64,000 bases of DNA from CAZJRB01 sp964547995 (GTDB taxonomy: Bacteria; Planctomycetota; Planctomycetia; Pirellulales; Thermoguttaceae), in assembly GCA_964547995.1 (NCBI GenBank), contig CAZJRB010000001.1, positions 62,001 to 126,000 of the forward strand, read 5' to 3'. Numbering within the stretch: the stretch's first letter is position 1; every line of letters begins with the position of its first letter. The position numbers were made by a program, and so were the translations under genes. Below the pieces are notes generated by a model. That model was not told where the DNA came from. It saw nothing but the letters and a program-made list of their open reading frames with translations, and did not search any database. Below, piece by piece: positions 42,557 through 50,035 of this stretch.

Positions 42557-43965
42557 TGGCGGCGGCAAACACCAGCGCAACGGCCCCCTCGCGGGGCCGT
42601 TGCGTTAATTCTGGAAACGGCCCCACCTTCCAACCGCTCGATATCGGCCACCCGGATTACGTCGCCGTCGTCGAGCCGAATACGGCGTTCTGGTCGCTGG
42701 TCCCGCGCGCCGGGCTGGCCGGCGTCTTCGAGGAAGGCGAATTGCTTTCGGCCTATCGCAAGAAGGCCGAGAAGTTCGCGGCCGAAATGGAGATGTTGCG
42801 ATTCGGGCTGAAACCCTCGGCCGTCTACTTCAACCCCACCGAACGGTGCAATCTCAATTGCACGTATTGCTACATTCCGGAGAAGATGCGCAGCAGCGGA
42901 CGCCACATGTCGGCGAAGCGCCTGCTCGACGCGCTCGGGCGGCTGCGGGATTACTTCCGCCGAACGCTTCCCAAGGACGCAATACCGCAAATCATCTTCC
43001 ATGGAGCGGAGCCGCTTCTGAATCGCGATGCGGTCTTCGCCGGCATTGAAGAGTTCGGCGACGATTTCCGCTTCGGAGTCCAGACGAACGCGACGCTGCT
43101 GGACGACACGGCGGTCGAGTTCCTGACTGCGCGGCAAGTGAGCGTCGGCATCTCGCTCGACGCCCCGACGGCGGCGGTCGCCAATCGCACCCGAAAAAAC
43201 TGGGCCGGGCAGGGCGTCTACAAGCAGGTGCTCGAAGCCATGGACCGCCTGCGCGGCTACGACGGCTGGAGTGTGATCTGCACGGTCACCGGCGAGAACC
43301 TCCGCCACCTGACGAAGCTGGTCGAGTTTTTCCATGCGAGGGAAGTACCCACCTGTTTGATGAACATCATTCGCTGCACGTTGCCCGGCGCAAAGACGAT
43401 CAAGCCGAAGGACGTCCCGGCCGCGAAGTCTTTCCTGGCCGCGCTGGATCGCACGTACGAGTTGTACGAGGAGACCGGGCGGAAGCTTCCGGTGGCGAAT
43501 TTTGCCAATATCCTTTTGGCGATCGTTGCCCCGACGGCCCGGCGGCTGATGTGCGACATCTCCCCGTGCGGCGGCGGGCGATGTTTCTTTGCCCTGGCAA
43601 CCAACGGCGACCTGTTCCCCTGCAGCGAGTTCATCGGCATCAAAAAGTTCAAGGGCGGCAACCTGTTCGAGCACGACATCGAGGACGTGCTGCAGACCGG
43701 TGCGTTCCGCCTGGTCACCGGGCGCAAGGTGGAAGGCATCGAGCCGTGCAACCGGTGTGCAATCCGCCATTTCTGCGGGTCGCCGTGCCCGGCCGAAGCC
43801 CACGAGATGAACGGCGGCATGGACCGTACCGGCGCGTTCTGCGAGTTCTACGAGGAGCAGGTCCGGTATGCCTTTCGGCTGATTGCCGACGGCAAAGAAG
43901 AAGCCTACCTGTGGGACGGCTGGGACACGGAAACAAAGGATGTGTTTGCGTTCGGCGTGTCGTAG
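42556..43965 (+). CDS. cbpB: Peptide-modifying radical SAM/SPASM enzyme, CbpB-like
   Basis: The ATG at 42556 overlaps the cbpA stop by one base; the product has 469 residues. The radical SAM cluster motif is FNPTERCNLNCTYCYIPEK (Cys 98, 102 and 105). Later motifs are QIIFHGAEPLLN, FGVQTNATLLD and SVGISLDAP. The C-terminal SPASM region binds auxiliary Fe-S clusters: CDISPCGGGRCFFALATNGD, LFPCSEFIG, EPCNRCAIRHFCGSPCPAEA and GAFCEFYEEQ. The N-terminal LDIGHPDYVAVVEPNTAFWS may be the substrate-recognition part. Through the riboswitch the pair should be made when B12 is scarce. Confidence 0.88.
   Translation: MAAANTSATAPSRGRCVNSGNGPTFQPLDIGHPDYVAVVEPNTAFWSLVPRAGLAGVFEEGELLSAYRKKAEKFAAEMEMLRFGLKPSAVYFNPTERCNLNCTYCYIPEKMRSSGRHMSAKRLLDALGRLRDYFRRTLPKDAIPQIIFHGAEPLLNRDAVFAGIEEFGDDFRFGVQTNATLLDDTAVEFLTARQVSVGISLDAPTAAVANRTRKNWAGQGVYKQVLEAMDRLRGYDGWSVICTVTGENLRHLTKLVEFFHAREVPTCLMNIIRCTLPGAKTIKPKDVPAAKSFLAALDRTYELYEETGRKLPVANFANILLAIVAPTARRLMCDISPCGGGRCFFALATNGDLFPCSEFIGIKKFKGGNLFEHDIEDVLQTGAFRLVTGRKVEGIEPCNRCAIRHFCGSPCPAEAHEMNGGMDRTGAFCEFYEEQVRYAFRLIADGKEEAYLWDGWDTETKDVFAFGVS
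42576..42604 (+). promoter_or_regulatory. Strong hairpin at the cbpA/cbpB junction
   Basis: CGCAACGGCCCC-CTCGC-GGGGCCGTTGCG is a perfect 12-bp stem with a 5-nt loop, within codons 7-17 of cbpB and followed by TTAATTCT. It could reduce transcription or translation of the enzyme relative to the peptide, or stabilise the upstream message. Such hairpins between peptide and enzyme genes are common in RiPP-type operons. Confidence 0.65.
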
Positions 43966-44104
43966 ATATGGTGCATTTGTGGTATCATGGCGGTCAGTGT
44001 TTCTTCGGGCGTCTTACGCCAAAAGATTCCCGGGCATTACATCACCACAAGAATAAAGGACCCGTTCGGCAGACGGCTGAAATGTTACGCGTAAACAACT
44101 TGGT

Positions 44105-44164
44105 GAGTGCCGAAGAGAGGACTTGAACCTCCACGGGCTAAAAGCCCACTAGGTCCTGAACCTA
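44105..44164. repeat. Left attachment site (tRNA-Leu 3' remnant)
   Basis: 60 bp identical to 53525-53584. After 44164 the sequence continues CCATCTAGC instead of the tRNA's GCGCGTCTGCC, so this is not a complete tRNA gene. Confidence 0.93.
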
Positions 44165-44230
44165 CCATCTAGCTACAGACCATCAATTCTATGGGCGTTT
44201 CCAGCCCTCCAAGTATGGACCTAAGTAGCT

Positions 44231-44240
44231 ACTGTACAGT
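44231..44240. promoter_or_regulatory. ACTGTACAGT palindrome upstream of the integrase gene
   Basis: A perfect 10-bp palindrome. CTACTGTACA also occurs at 47097-47106 and 47132-47141, and TGTACA at 44394, 45873, 47657 and 47667, all in intergenic DNA of the element. It is a candidate second regulator-binding motif. Confidence 0.45.
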
Positions 44241-44292
44241 CGGTTAAAGCAATTCCGGTGGTGGTATGCGGCCATACCTCATTGGCGGCAGT

Positions 44293-44306
44293 TGCACACG
44301 TGTGCG
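44293..44306. promoter_or_regulatory. Putative operator site 1 (integrase promoter region)
   Basis: TGCACACGTGTGCG matches the 14-bp palindrome TGCACACGTGTGCA found at 47449-47462 and 48944-48957 at 13 of 14 positions. It lies 33 bp upstream of a TTGACA box (44339-44344), with a possible TACACT -10 at 44364-44369, and 112 bp before the integrase ATG. Confidence 0.65.
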
Positions 44307-44338
44307 TAGATACTCTTGGGTATCTATATGGATACACC

Positions 44339-44369
44339 TTGACAGAAACCGAAACCTCCCATTACACTA
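44339..44369 (+). promoter_or_regulatory. Possible integrase promoter
   Basis: TTGACA (44339-44344) and TACACT (44364-44369) are separated by 19 bp, longer than ideal. The ATG follows at 44418 behind AGAGGG. Confidence 0.45.
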
Positions 44370-44417
44370 GGTTAGTAGATACGTTCACTACCTTGTACAG
44401 TATTAGAGGGCGAGCCA

Positions 44418-45623
44418 ATGCCAAGAGAAATCAGACTCAACTACTACAAGCCTAAGCGGGGTTGGAGTAAGACCATCGAGGGCAAGAGATACTACTTTGC
44501 TCTCGGCACTGCCCTGGGGCCAAATGACCAAACAAGCTACAGGGAAGCAATCGAAGAGTATTACAGGCGAGTGAGGGCGGGCGAGATTCCAGGATCACTA
44601 CCACAAGAAACCCTCTTGAACGGTTCGACCGTAGACCAAACCCTTGCCTTTGATCGGGAGCAATACGAGCGGCGAGAGAAACCGACGGTCCACACAATCC
44701 AAGGGCTAGTGAACCGATACCTAACCGACAGAGAGCTACAGGGAATTAGCAAGAACAGCTATTCTACTGAGAAATACCACCTTGCTGCCTTCCTGAGTTA
44801 CTGCAATACAAGAGGCACTAGCCTTGCTTCCAGGGTGCTCACCTCTGCCTTCCTGGGGGATTGCAAGCGGGAATTGCTTTCAAGGGCGGACTGGTCCAAA
44901 GTCACCGCTAAGCAATGCCTTAGTACCGTTAAGAGATTTGCGGAATGGGCCTACGACGAGGAATTGATTAAGGAGCTACCCCGCAAACTCCGGAAATACA
45001 CTAGCGACATACGCCTTGATGACCCGACCCCGCAGACCTTCACCGTTACAGAGGTGAGAAAGTTATGGAAGGCAGCGAACCAACGAACCAGACTCTATGT
45101 AGCCCTTGCTCTCAATTGCGGGTACACTCAGGTTGACATCGCCACCCTCGAACACTCCCATATCAATTGGAAGGAAGGAACCATAACTCGCCCCCGAAAC
45201 AAGACCGGCATCAAGAGTTGCCACAAGCTATGGAAGGTAACTCTTGAACTACTGAAACGAGAAGCAACCGACCTCAACAAAAGCAAGCTAGTTCTACTCT
45301 CCCCGAGCAAGAAGCCCTTGATAATCGAACGGACAAGTGAACGAGGCAACCCAACCAAGACAGACACCATAGGCCACTCGTTCAAAACCCTGAAAGGCAA
45401 GGCGGGTTTCGAGACTGACAAGAGAGGGTTTAAGGTATTTCGGAAGACGGGAGCCACGATGATAGACAAGCAATATCCCAAACAGCATTGGCTAGCAAGT
45501 CAGTACCTAGCTCACTCAGAGGGAGGCGTCAAGAAGCATTACGTACAAACCGACTACAGGCTATTGCATGAAGCCTTGGAGTGGTTGGAAGGCAAATTGA
45601 AGCTCAAGATGCAGGGCAAGTAG
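44418..45623 (+). CDS. int: Tyrosine recombinase (element integrase)
   Basis: This 401-residue site-specific recombinase presumably inserts and excises the element at tRNA-Leu. Residues ~90-190 form the SAM-like core-binding domain (TIQGLVNRYLTDRELQGIS). Residues ~205-390 are the catalytic domain. Visible active-site parts are Lys262 (NKTGIKSC), Arg342 (KVFRKTGATM), His366 (QYLAHSEGGVKKHYV) and the nucleophile Tyr375. Where other integrases have the first Arg (TGLRxxE), this one reads NCGYTQVDIATL, so that Arg is not visible; related planctomycete integrases seem to share this feature. It starts at an ATG behind AGAGGG, adjacent to the left att site, and is followed after 2 bp by a small unknown gene. 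Confidence 0.9.
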   Translation: MPREIRLNYYKPKRGWSKTIEGKRYYFALGTALGPNDQTSYREAIEEYYRRVRAGEIPGSLPQETLLNGSTVDQTLAFDREQYERREKPTVHTIQGLVNRYLTDRELQGISKNSYSTEKYHLAAFLSYCNTRGTSLASRVLTSAFLGDCKRELLSRADWSKVTAKQCLSTVKRFAEWAYDEELIKELPRKLRKYTSDIRLDDPTPQTFTVTEVRKLWKAANQRTRLYVALALNCGYTQVDIATLEHSHINWKEGTITRPRNKTGIKSCHKLWKVTLELLKREATDLNKSKLVLLSPSKKPLIIERTSERGNPTKTDTIGHSFKTLKGKAGFETDKRGFKVFRKTGATMIDKQYPKQHWLASQYLAHSEGGVKKHYVQTDYRLLHEALEWLEGKLKLKMQGK

Positions 45624-45625
45624 CA

Positions 45626-45868
45626 ATGGACAAGAAAGAAATCAGGAGGAGAGTGAGGCGGAAACTGCAAGAGAAAAGGGCAGGATTCGCGTGTACGGTC
45701 AAGCCAAGTGACAAGGGTACGCCCAACTTGGCGAAAGTGATCGTGACTTGCAATGAGGGTGGGTTGTGTCTGAGTGTCGTGCGAGAAGGGAAAGGTTTCC
45801 CGATCTATCTTGGGTTTAGGCCGAACGAAGCAAAGGAACTCCGCGACTATTTGACAGAGATTATGTAG
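45626..45868 (+). CDS. Unknown 80-residue protein
   Basis: The ATG lies 2 bp after the integrase stop, so it is probably co-transcribed. The N-terminus is strongly basic (DKKEIRRRVRRKLQEKRAGF), followed by a compact stretch (KVIVTCNEGGLCLSVVREGK, FPIYLGFRPNEAKELRDYL). Size, basic charge and position fit an excisionase or nucleic-acid-binding accessory protein, but no family is recognised. Confidence 0.7.
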   Translation: MDKKEIRRRVRRKLQEKRAGFACTVKPSDKGTPNLAKVIVTCNEGGLCLSVVREGKGFPIYLGFRPNEAKELRDYLTEIM

Positions 45869-46083
45869 TAACTGTACAATAGTGGACATTTGACAATACA
45901 CCAGTATACGCCAGACAGAAAGGTAGAAAGGGGCGAGTGTAACATTGGCTAACTGTTGGAGTCGGGAACGTGTAGCTCCCTAGCCAACAGGAGAAACCCC
46001 TAACAGTATGAGAGGAGAGTGAGGGTCAAACAAACAAAGCCCTCATTACAGTAACCACGAAAGAGTAGATAAAGGAGAGTATT

Positions 46084-46770
46084 ATGTCACTCTACCGAAT
46101 GACAAGGAAACTGAAACGAATCACTAACGAGATTCAAGAGAAGTGTGGCGAACACAATTCCATAGAACGAGACATTGGAGAATTGCTCGTTCAAGGGCAG
46201 GAAGAACTAGGCAGAGACAAGAAGGGATTTGAAGCTTGGGTTGGGGAGCAATTTCCATTTGAGCCCCGTACTGCCTACAATCTCATGGCACTCTACCGAG
46301 TTGCGGCCGACATACCTTTTGAGGTTCTGAAACGGTTTCAGAAGTCAGCCCTCTATAAACTCGGAACCACCGTCAAGCAGGATGGTGAGTATGTCTTGAA
46401 ACACCCTAAGGCTGTTCAAGAGGCTGTCAAGCTTGCCGAGTCGGGCGAGAAAGTCACCCGAGGAATGGCAGAACGGCTAATAATCCGTGGCGTCGATCCC
46501 TCAGTCTGTGTTCGCAAGGGCAGGGCAACCTGCAAGCTTTCCTGCAAGTCTCCCCACGAATCGGAGAGTGAACCGAAGGAAGAGCCAGGGGGAGGGCCAG
46601 CCGAGAGAGAGCCCTCAGAGACAATCGAGACAACAGGGGGAACGGTGGTTGTCTACCTGGAATACGGGGCCGATCTTGAGGAAGTCTTGAGCGAAGCCCT
46701 GGAGAAAGTCGGAGAAGAGAGAGAGGAAGTAGAGCGAGAGGGGGCATTGGAAGCTTGCTGTGCAGGGTAG
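46084..46770 (+). CDS. DUF3102-like protein
   Basis: The ATG follows AAGGAGAG at the expected distance; the product has 228 residues. Residues ~20-70 (SIERDIGELLVQGQEELGRD, FEAWVGEQFPFEPRTAYNLM) resemble DUF3102, a domain found on plasmids and phages and thought to resemble ParB/KfrA-like helical DNA-binding regions. The C-terminal third is Glu/Pro-rich and probably disordered, ending CCAG. In the 215-bp gap before it a possible stem (TTGGCTA ... TAGCCAA, ~45946-45988) and a second (GAGGG ... CCCTC) are visible. Possible roles are element maintenance or regulation. Confidence 0.75.
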   Translation: MSLYRMTRKLKRITNEIQEKCGEHNSIERDIGELLVQGQEELGRDKKGFEAWVGEQFPFEPRTAYNLMALYRVAADIPFEVLKRFQKSALYKLGTTVKQDGEYVLKHPKAVQEAVKLAESGEKVTRGMAERLIIRGVDPSVCVRKGRATCKLSCKSPHESESEPKEEPGGGPAEREPSETIETTGGTVVVYLEYGADLEEVLSEALEKVGEEREEVEREGALEACCAG

Positions 46771-47448
46771 CCCCTGGAATCCCCGCAACGGCCTTCTATG
46801 GCCCCGCAATGACTCCCCGAGCCAACGTACAAGGGAGTCTGCGGGGCCGTGTGGGGCTCTCAGGTGGTTTTCCGATGTGCATACTCCCCAGGATCGGCGG
46901 GGCAAGAAACCTCAAACCCTCCCCGAGACTCGGCGGGCCGATCAAAGCCAAACATATCTAAGAAGGGGAAACACTACATAATCAAACAAGACTAGAGAAG
47001 TGTATTGACGTAACCCCTTGATACATAAAGACTTAGGGAAATGCCATAGAACATGTATATGCGAATACATGCAACAAATCCATTTGCGCAACTAGACTAC
47101 TGTACACCCATTCACCCTTACTCAAGGCAATCTACTGTACATAATTACCCTTCTCCTCAGCGAGTTGGGTAGCCCCGCTTGTGTGCCCGAAACCGCCCAA
47201 ACTCCTACCTGCCTTCTCCATTCTACCAACTAAACCTAGAATCTAGCCCCCTACCTAGTGGGGCATTCTCGTATCTAAGTACACTATACTCGCCAACAAG
47301 TGCATGGCCGATCTAACTGGTTAATTTGTATCGACTTAGCCATTGTCAGTAGTAGCGTTGTATCTAGTCTCAATAGTCAGTCTCACTAACTGGCTACTCT
47401 GTCTCACTAGAGGGCATTATTGAGAGTGGCTCGACCCGCAGGCAGTGA

Positions 47449-47462
47449 TGCACACGTGTGCA
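47449..47462. promoter_or_regulatory. Putative operator site 2
   Basis: Perfect 14-bp palindrome TGCACACGTGTGCA, about 165 bp upstream of the TTGACA box of the Cys-rich protein gene. Confidence 0.7.
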
Positions 47463-47625
47463 GTACCCCTTTGCCCCGCTTATCCATCCTGACAGAGGAC
47501 TCCGTAATGGCGAGTGGTGCCCAAATGCCACCCGAGAGGGGCCGGAACTCCAATCGCTTGTTTGTTTTGTCTCTGGGGAAATGCAGCCTGCCGAGCGGTC
47601 GATTCGTTGCACGTGATAGGTGCAC

Positions 47626-47654
47626 TTGACACTGAAGCCAGAATGTGATATAAT
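47626..47654 (+). promoter_or_regulatory. Consensus sigma-70-type promoter
   Basis: TTGACA (47626-47631), 17-bp spacer, TATAAT (47649-47654): a perfect consensus. Two TGTACA hexamers, 10 bp apart in phase (47657-47662 and 47667-47672), sit right after the -10, where a repressor would block transcription. Confidence 0.85.
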
Positions 47655-47701
47655 TATGTACATACCTGTACACCTGCATCCTTTTCTTGAAAGGTCTCTC
47701 T

Positions 47702-47989
47702 ATGTCTGCCACTACCGAGATTCGAGCCCGCAGAACTTGCACTTGCAAGAGCGGTAGCGGGCTTTGCCCAACCTGTAGTGAGGTAACGCACCAGGTCAGA
47801 CAAGAGCGTAGGCAGAGAGCAATCGAAGCCTACGCCCATCTAGTCCCATTCATTCTCAAGCTGAGAGAGAAAGATTGCACCTACGAATACATTGCTAACC
47901 GACTAAACGCAAACGGCGAAACCACGAGGGAGGGAAGAGACTTCGTAGCGGCGACCGTTCACAGAATTGTAAAGCGACTTGGCAGGTAG
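47702..47989 (+). CDS. Cys-rich protein with recombinase-like helix-turn-helix
   Basis: The ATG at 47702 gives 95 residues. The N-terminus has CTCKSGSGLCPTCSEV, four cysteines in two CXC/CXXC pairs that could bind zinc. The C-terminal half (LREKDCTYEYIANRLNANGE, RDFVAATVHRIVKRLGR) resembles the DNA-binding 'recombinase' segment that follows the catalytic domain of serine recombinases, without any catalytic part. The perfect promoter and TGTACA pair in front of it suggest that it may be the element's autoregulated DNA-binding protein. Confidence 0.75.
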   Translation: MSATTEIRARRTCTCKSGSGLCPTCSEVTHQVRQERRQRAIEAYAHLVPFILKLREKDCTYEYIANRLNANGETTREGRDFVAATVHRIVKRLGR

Positions 47990-48043
47990 AACGTATCGAG
48001 TAGAGAGTACGATTTAGACTTACTTACTTGAAAGGAAACCGCT

Positions 48044-48172
48044 ATGTCAGGGTATTACAATGCAACCAATAGAAAACCCCGAGGGGGGCGAACCCTCGGG
48101 GCTAGACTCCAAAGGGAGTCAGGCAAGTTCGATGAATACAATTGTACACTATTTTCCCGAGTTTGTCAATAG
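48044..48172 (+). CDS. Possible 42-residue leader peptide
   Basis: A short frame from the ATG at 48044, behind a good AAAGGA site, to TAG at 48170-48172. The peptide starts MSGYYNATNRKPRGGRTLGA. It contains a GC hairpin (CCCCGAGG ... CCTCGGGG) and overlaps the start of the serine recombinase gene in another frame. It could be a leader that couples translation, or chance. Confidence 0.4.
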   Translation: MSGYYNATNRKPRGGRTLGARLQRESGKFDEYNCTLFSRVCQ

Positions 48173-48737
48173 CACGTTCTTTCTAGAGAGTCGCCCCCAA
48201 ATTATTGGGTACTGTAGAGTTTCCACAACAGAACAGGCGTGGCGACTACCCCACCAGATCGAACAACTGCGGGGCGATATAGCTTGGGAGTTGTGTATAG
48301 GACTTAGATGGGAGGGGCAGATATTCTCAGAGATTCACTCAGGCACTACGTTTGATCGCCCGCAGTTTCAGGCTTGCACTGCCTACGCAGAAGCAACCGA
48401 AGCGGTAATAGTAGCTCCTGACATCAACAGGTTCGTTCGACATGAACGGTACTGCCCGGCGAAAAGTAGAACGATGCCGGCCACTCAGGAACAAACAGAA
48501 GAGCTACTAAGCTATGGAGTTATCTTCGCTACCATTCAAGGCTTTGACCAATCGCTAATTAGATCGGCAGAGACAAGGCGGGGCTTGCGAGAAGGAAGGG
48601 CGGGCGGTAGGCCGAGAGGATTGACGAAACAGCAAGAGCTAGAGATTATACTACGCCGAGAGCAAGGATACTCTTACAGAGAAATCGCGGAAACCGTCGG
48701 GTGCAGTCTAGGGGCCGTTCAAAGGACCCTAAGGTAA
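48132..48737 (+). CDS. Small serine recombinase (resolvase/invertase type)
   Basis: The ATG at 48132 was preferred (AGG upstream), giving 201 residues; an upstream ATG at 48060 lies in hairpin DNA. The catalytic domain shows IIGYCRVSTTEQAWRLPHQI with the nucleophile Ser31. It continues IFSEIHSGTTFDRPQF and VAPDINRFVRH with two candidate catalytic Arg. The C-terminus is a Hin-like helix-turn-helix (GGRPRGLTKQQELEI, YSYREIAETVGCSLGAVQRT). The region between is shorter and more divergent than in Tn3 resolvases. It may resolve multimers or invert DNA of the element. Confidence 0.82.
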   Translation: MNTIVHYFPEFVNSTFFLESRPQIIGYCRVSTTEQAWRLPHQIEQLRGDIAWELCIGLRWEGQIFSEIHSGTTFDRPQFQACTAYAEATEAVIVAPDINRFVRHERYCPAKSRTMPATQEQTEELLSYGVIFATIQGFDQSLIRSAETRRGLREGRAGGRPRGLTKQQELEIILRREQGYSYREIAETVGCSLGAVQRTLR

Positions 48738-48940
48738 GGTGTATCAAAAAGGTATGGAGTAGTAGTATAAACACAGAAGAGACGAATACACAGAAGGGAT
48801 AGACACAGAAGCACGAATACAGAGAAGAAGTATTCAGGAAGGAAAAAACAAAAAGGGCACTCTCTGCTACTGCGGCTATACCACTATCTACTGTATTGGT
48901 GAGTCGGCCCCGCCCGAGCCTCGAAAACGGCATAGTGGAT

Positions 48941-48960
48941 ATATGCACACGTGTGCATAT
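48941..48960. promoter_or_regulatory. Putative operator site 3
   Basis: ATATGCACACGTGTGCATAT is a perfect 20-bp palindrome with the same 14-bp core as sites 1 and 2. It lies in the 375-bp gap (48738-49112) between convergent genes. The rest of that gap is purine-rich near 48770-48860 and, on the minus strand, carries an in-frame coding-like extension of the next gene. Confidence 0.7.
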
Positions 48961-49112
48961 TATTACTCAGTATCCATAAGGAATTGCAATCGCTTAACGT
49001 CCTCGTTGTTTTCAAGATACGTCCTTCGCTCCTTCGCGTTCAAGGACTCCCACCCCTCGCGTGTCTCTGCCCTGCGTCTTATGACATCGCTTGCCAGCGG
49101 AGAAAGCCCACG

Positions 49113-49976
49113 CTACTCAATCAGATTCATGGATGACGCGACCTCGCCTAAATCAACAACCCTTTGACGGAGAATGTTGAAATCGGTGTGCGTGGTATTG
49201 CCGACGCGGCGGTCAGCTCCACCGTAAAAGGACTCAATGAAATTGTAGTAGATTCTTCCGTTGTGCTTCTTGTATATCCAGGCTAGTTGGTCGCAGACCT
49301 CTAGCTTTCTTTCCTCTGTGAAGTTACTCCAGTCACGACCATCGTAGCTGCTGATAAGAAACTTCATGTGCTCCTCATCCGAAGCATCTTGGCACTTATC
49401 ATATACTTTGTCGTCCCTGAAGAACACCGTAACCCACATCGGTATGCTCTGCCACTCTAATTCCCAGTTGAGGCAGTCCACGCCGTATCTCGCCTTCGGG
49501 TCCCCAGGGCTGCCCATAATCCTTTTGACTTCTTGCCGATCCATTCCATACTCAATCTGAAGATACTTTGTGAGTAAGGGGCCAGTGATTACGGTTTTCT
49601 CTGCTGCCCCCCAATTGTGCATGGACCAGTTTTTCTCGTCCGCTTCTTTCACAATCTCTTTATGTTGCTCTTCGTTAATGCCGTACTTGGCCCGAAGCTC
49701 TTTCCATCTGTTGTCCCATTCGGCGAGATCGGCTTCGTAAATCTGGGGAATTTCCCGGAAGAACTGCTTGCGTTCTGCTTCTGTCAGGCCGAATCTCTCT
49801 GTGCCGACGGATTGGGCTTGCGTTGCTTGGTGTTCGTTTGACGGTTGTTCGTTTGACGGTTGTGCTGTCAGTTGTTCGTCCGGAGGTCCACTTGCTAGGA
49901 ACGCAACCAATCCAGCAAGAACCACCAACGCGGCAGTACCACCTATGACATACAAAGGAATGAATCGCTTGTTCAT
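49113..49976 (-). CDS. Membrane-anchored protein with BamE/SmpA-like domain
   Basis: The ATG at 49976 follows GGGGG and gives 287 residues. An N-terminal membrane anchor (YVIGGTAALVVLAGLVAFLA) is followed by a Gln/Ser/Asn-rich linker with repeated PSNEQPSNEH. A helical part follows (LTEAERKQFFREIPQIYEAD, LRAKYGINEEQHKEIVKEAD). Then YGMDRQEVKRIMGSPGD and MWVTVFFRDDKVYDKCQ resemble the SmpA/OmlA (BamE) fold. It ends with TAG, after which the same frame stays open for 49 more protein-like codons to a TAA at 48963. It is the last gene on the minus strand of the element. Function is unknown; surface or envelope action is likely. Confidence 0.75.
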   Translation of the reverse strand: MNKRFIPLYVIGGTAALVVLAGLVAFLASGPPDEQLTAQPSNEQPSNEHQATQAQSVGTERFGLTEAERKQFFREIPQIYEADLAEWDNRWKELRAKYGINEEQHKEIVKEADEKNWSMHNWGAAEKTVITGPLLTKYLQIEYGMDRQEVKRIMGSPGDPKARYGVDCLNWELEWQSIPMWVTVFFRDDKVYDKCQDASDEEHMKFLISSYDGRDWSNFTEERKLEVCDQLAWIYKKHNGRIYYNFIESFYGGADRRVGNTTHTDFNILRQRVVDLGEVASSMNLIE

Positions 49977-50035
49977 TTTTGCCCCCGTTGAAGGTTGGGG
50001 CGTGCCCACGAAAAAGGGAGCACGCCGGCGTACTC

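Larger units (their letters stand above)
46771..47701. other. 930-bp noncoding region of the element
   Basis: No convincing gene is seen on either strand. It holds a stem formed by CCCCGCAATGACTCCC and GGGAGTCTGCGGGG (~46803-46846), CTACTGTACA twice (47097 and 47132), three near-identical GTCTCA(A/C)TA units (47368, 47380, 47401), a short CCCC/GGGG stem near 47249, operator site 2 (47449-47462) and the promoter of the next gene. Iteron-like units plus AT-rich DNA make it a candidate origin or regulatory region. Confidence 0.5.

Noticed and set aside
44105..44190. Second tRNA-Leu gene
   Set aside because: Only the 3' part matches; the 5' acceptor strand and D arm are absent, so it is the att remnant.
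46755..46961. 68-codon plus-strand frame in the noncoding region
   Set aside because: No ribosome site and a composition dominated by a hairpin region; no coding character.
47407..47748. 113-codon minus-strand frame
   Set aside because: It runs across the consensus promoter and into the oppositely oriented Cys-rich gene; no ribosome site or conserved-looking sequence.
48770..48860. Possible CRISPR-like or tandem repeat (recurring GAATACA/CACAGAAG words)
   Set aside because: The words are irregularly spaced and there are no conserved repeats with unique spacers; it is a purine-rich low-complexity stretch.
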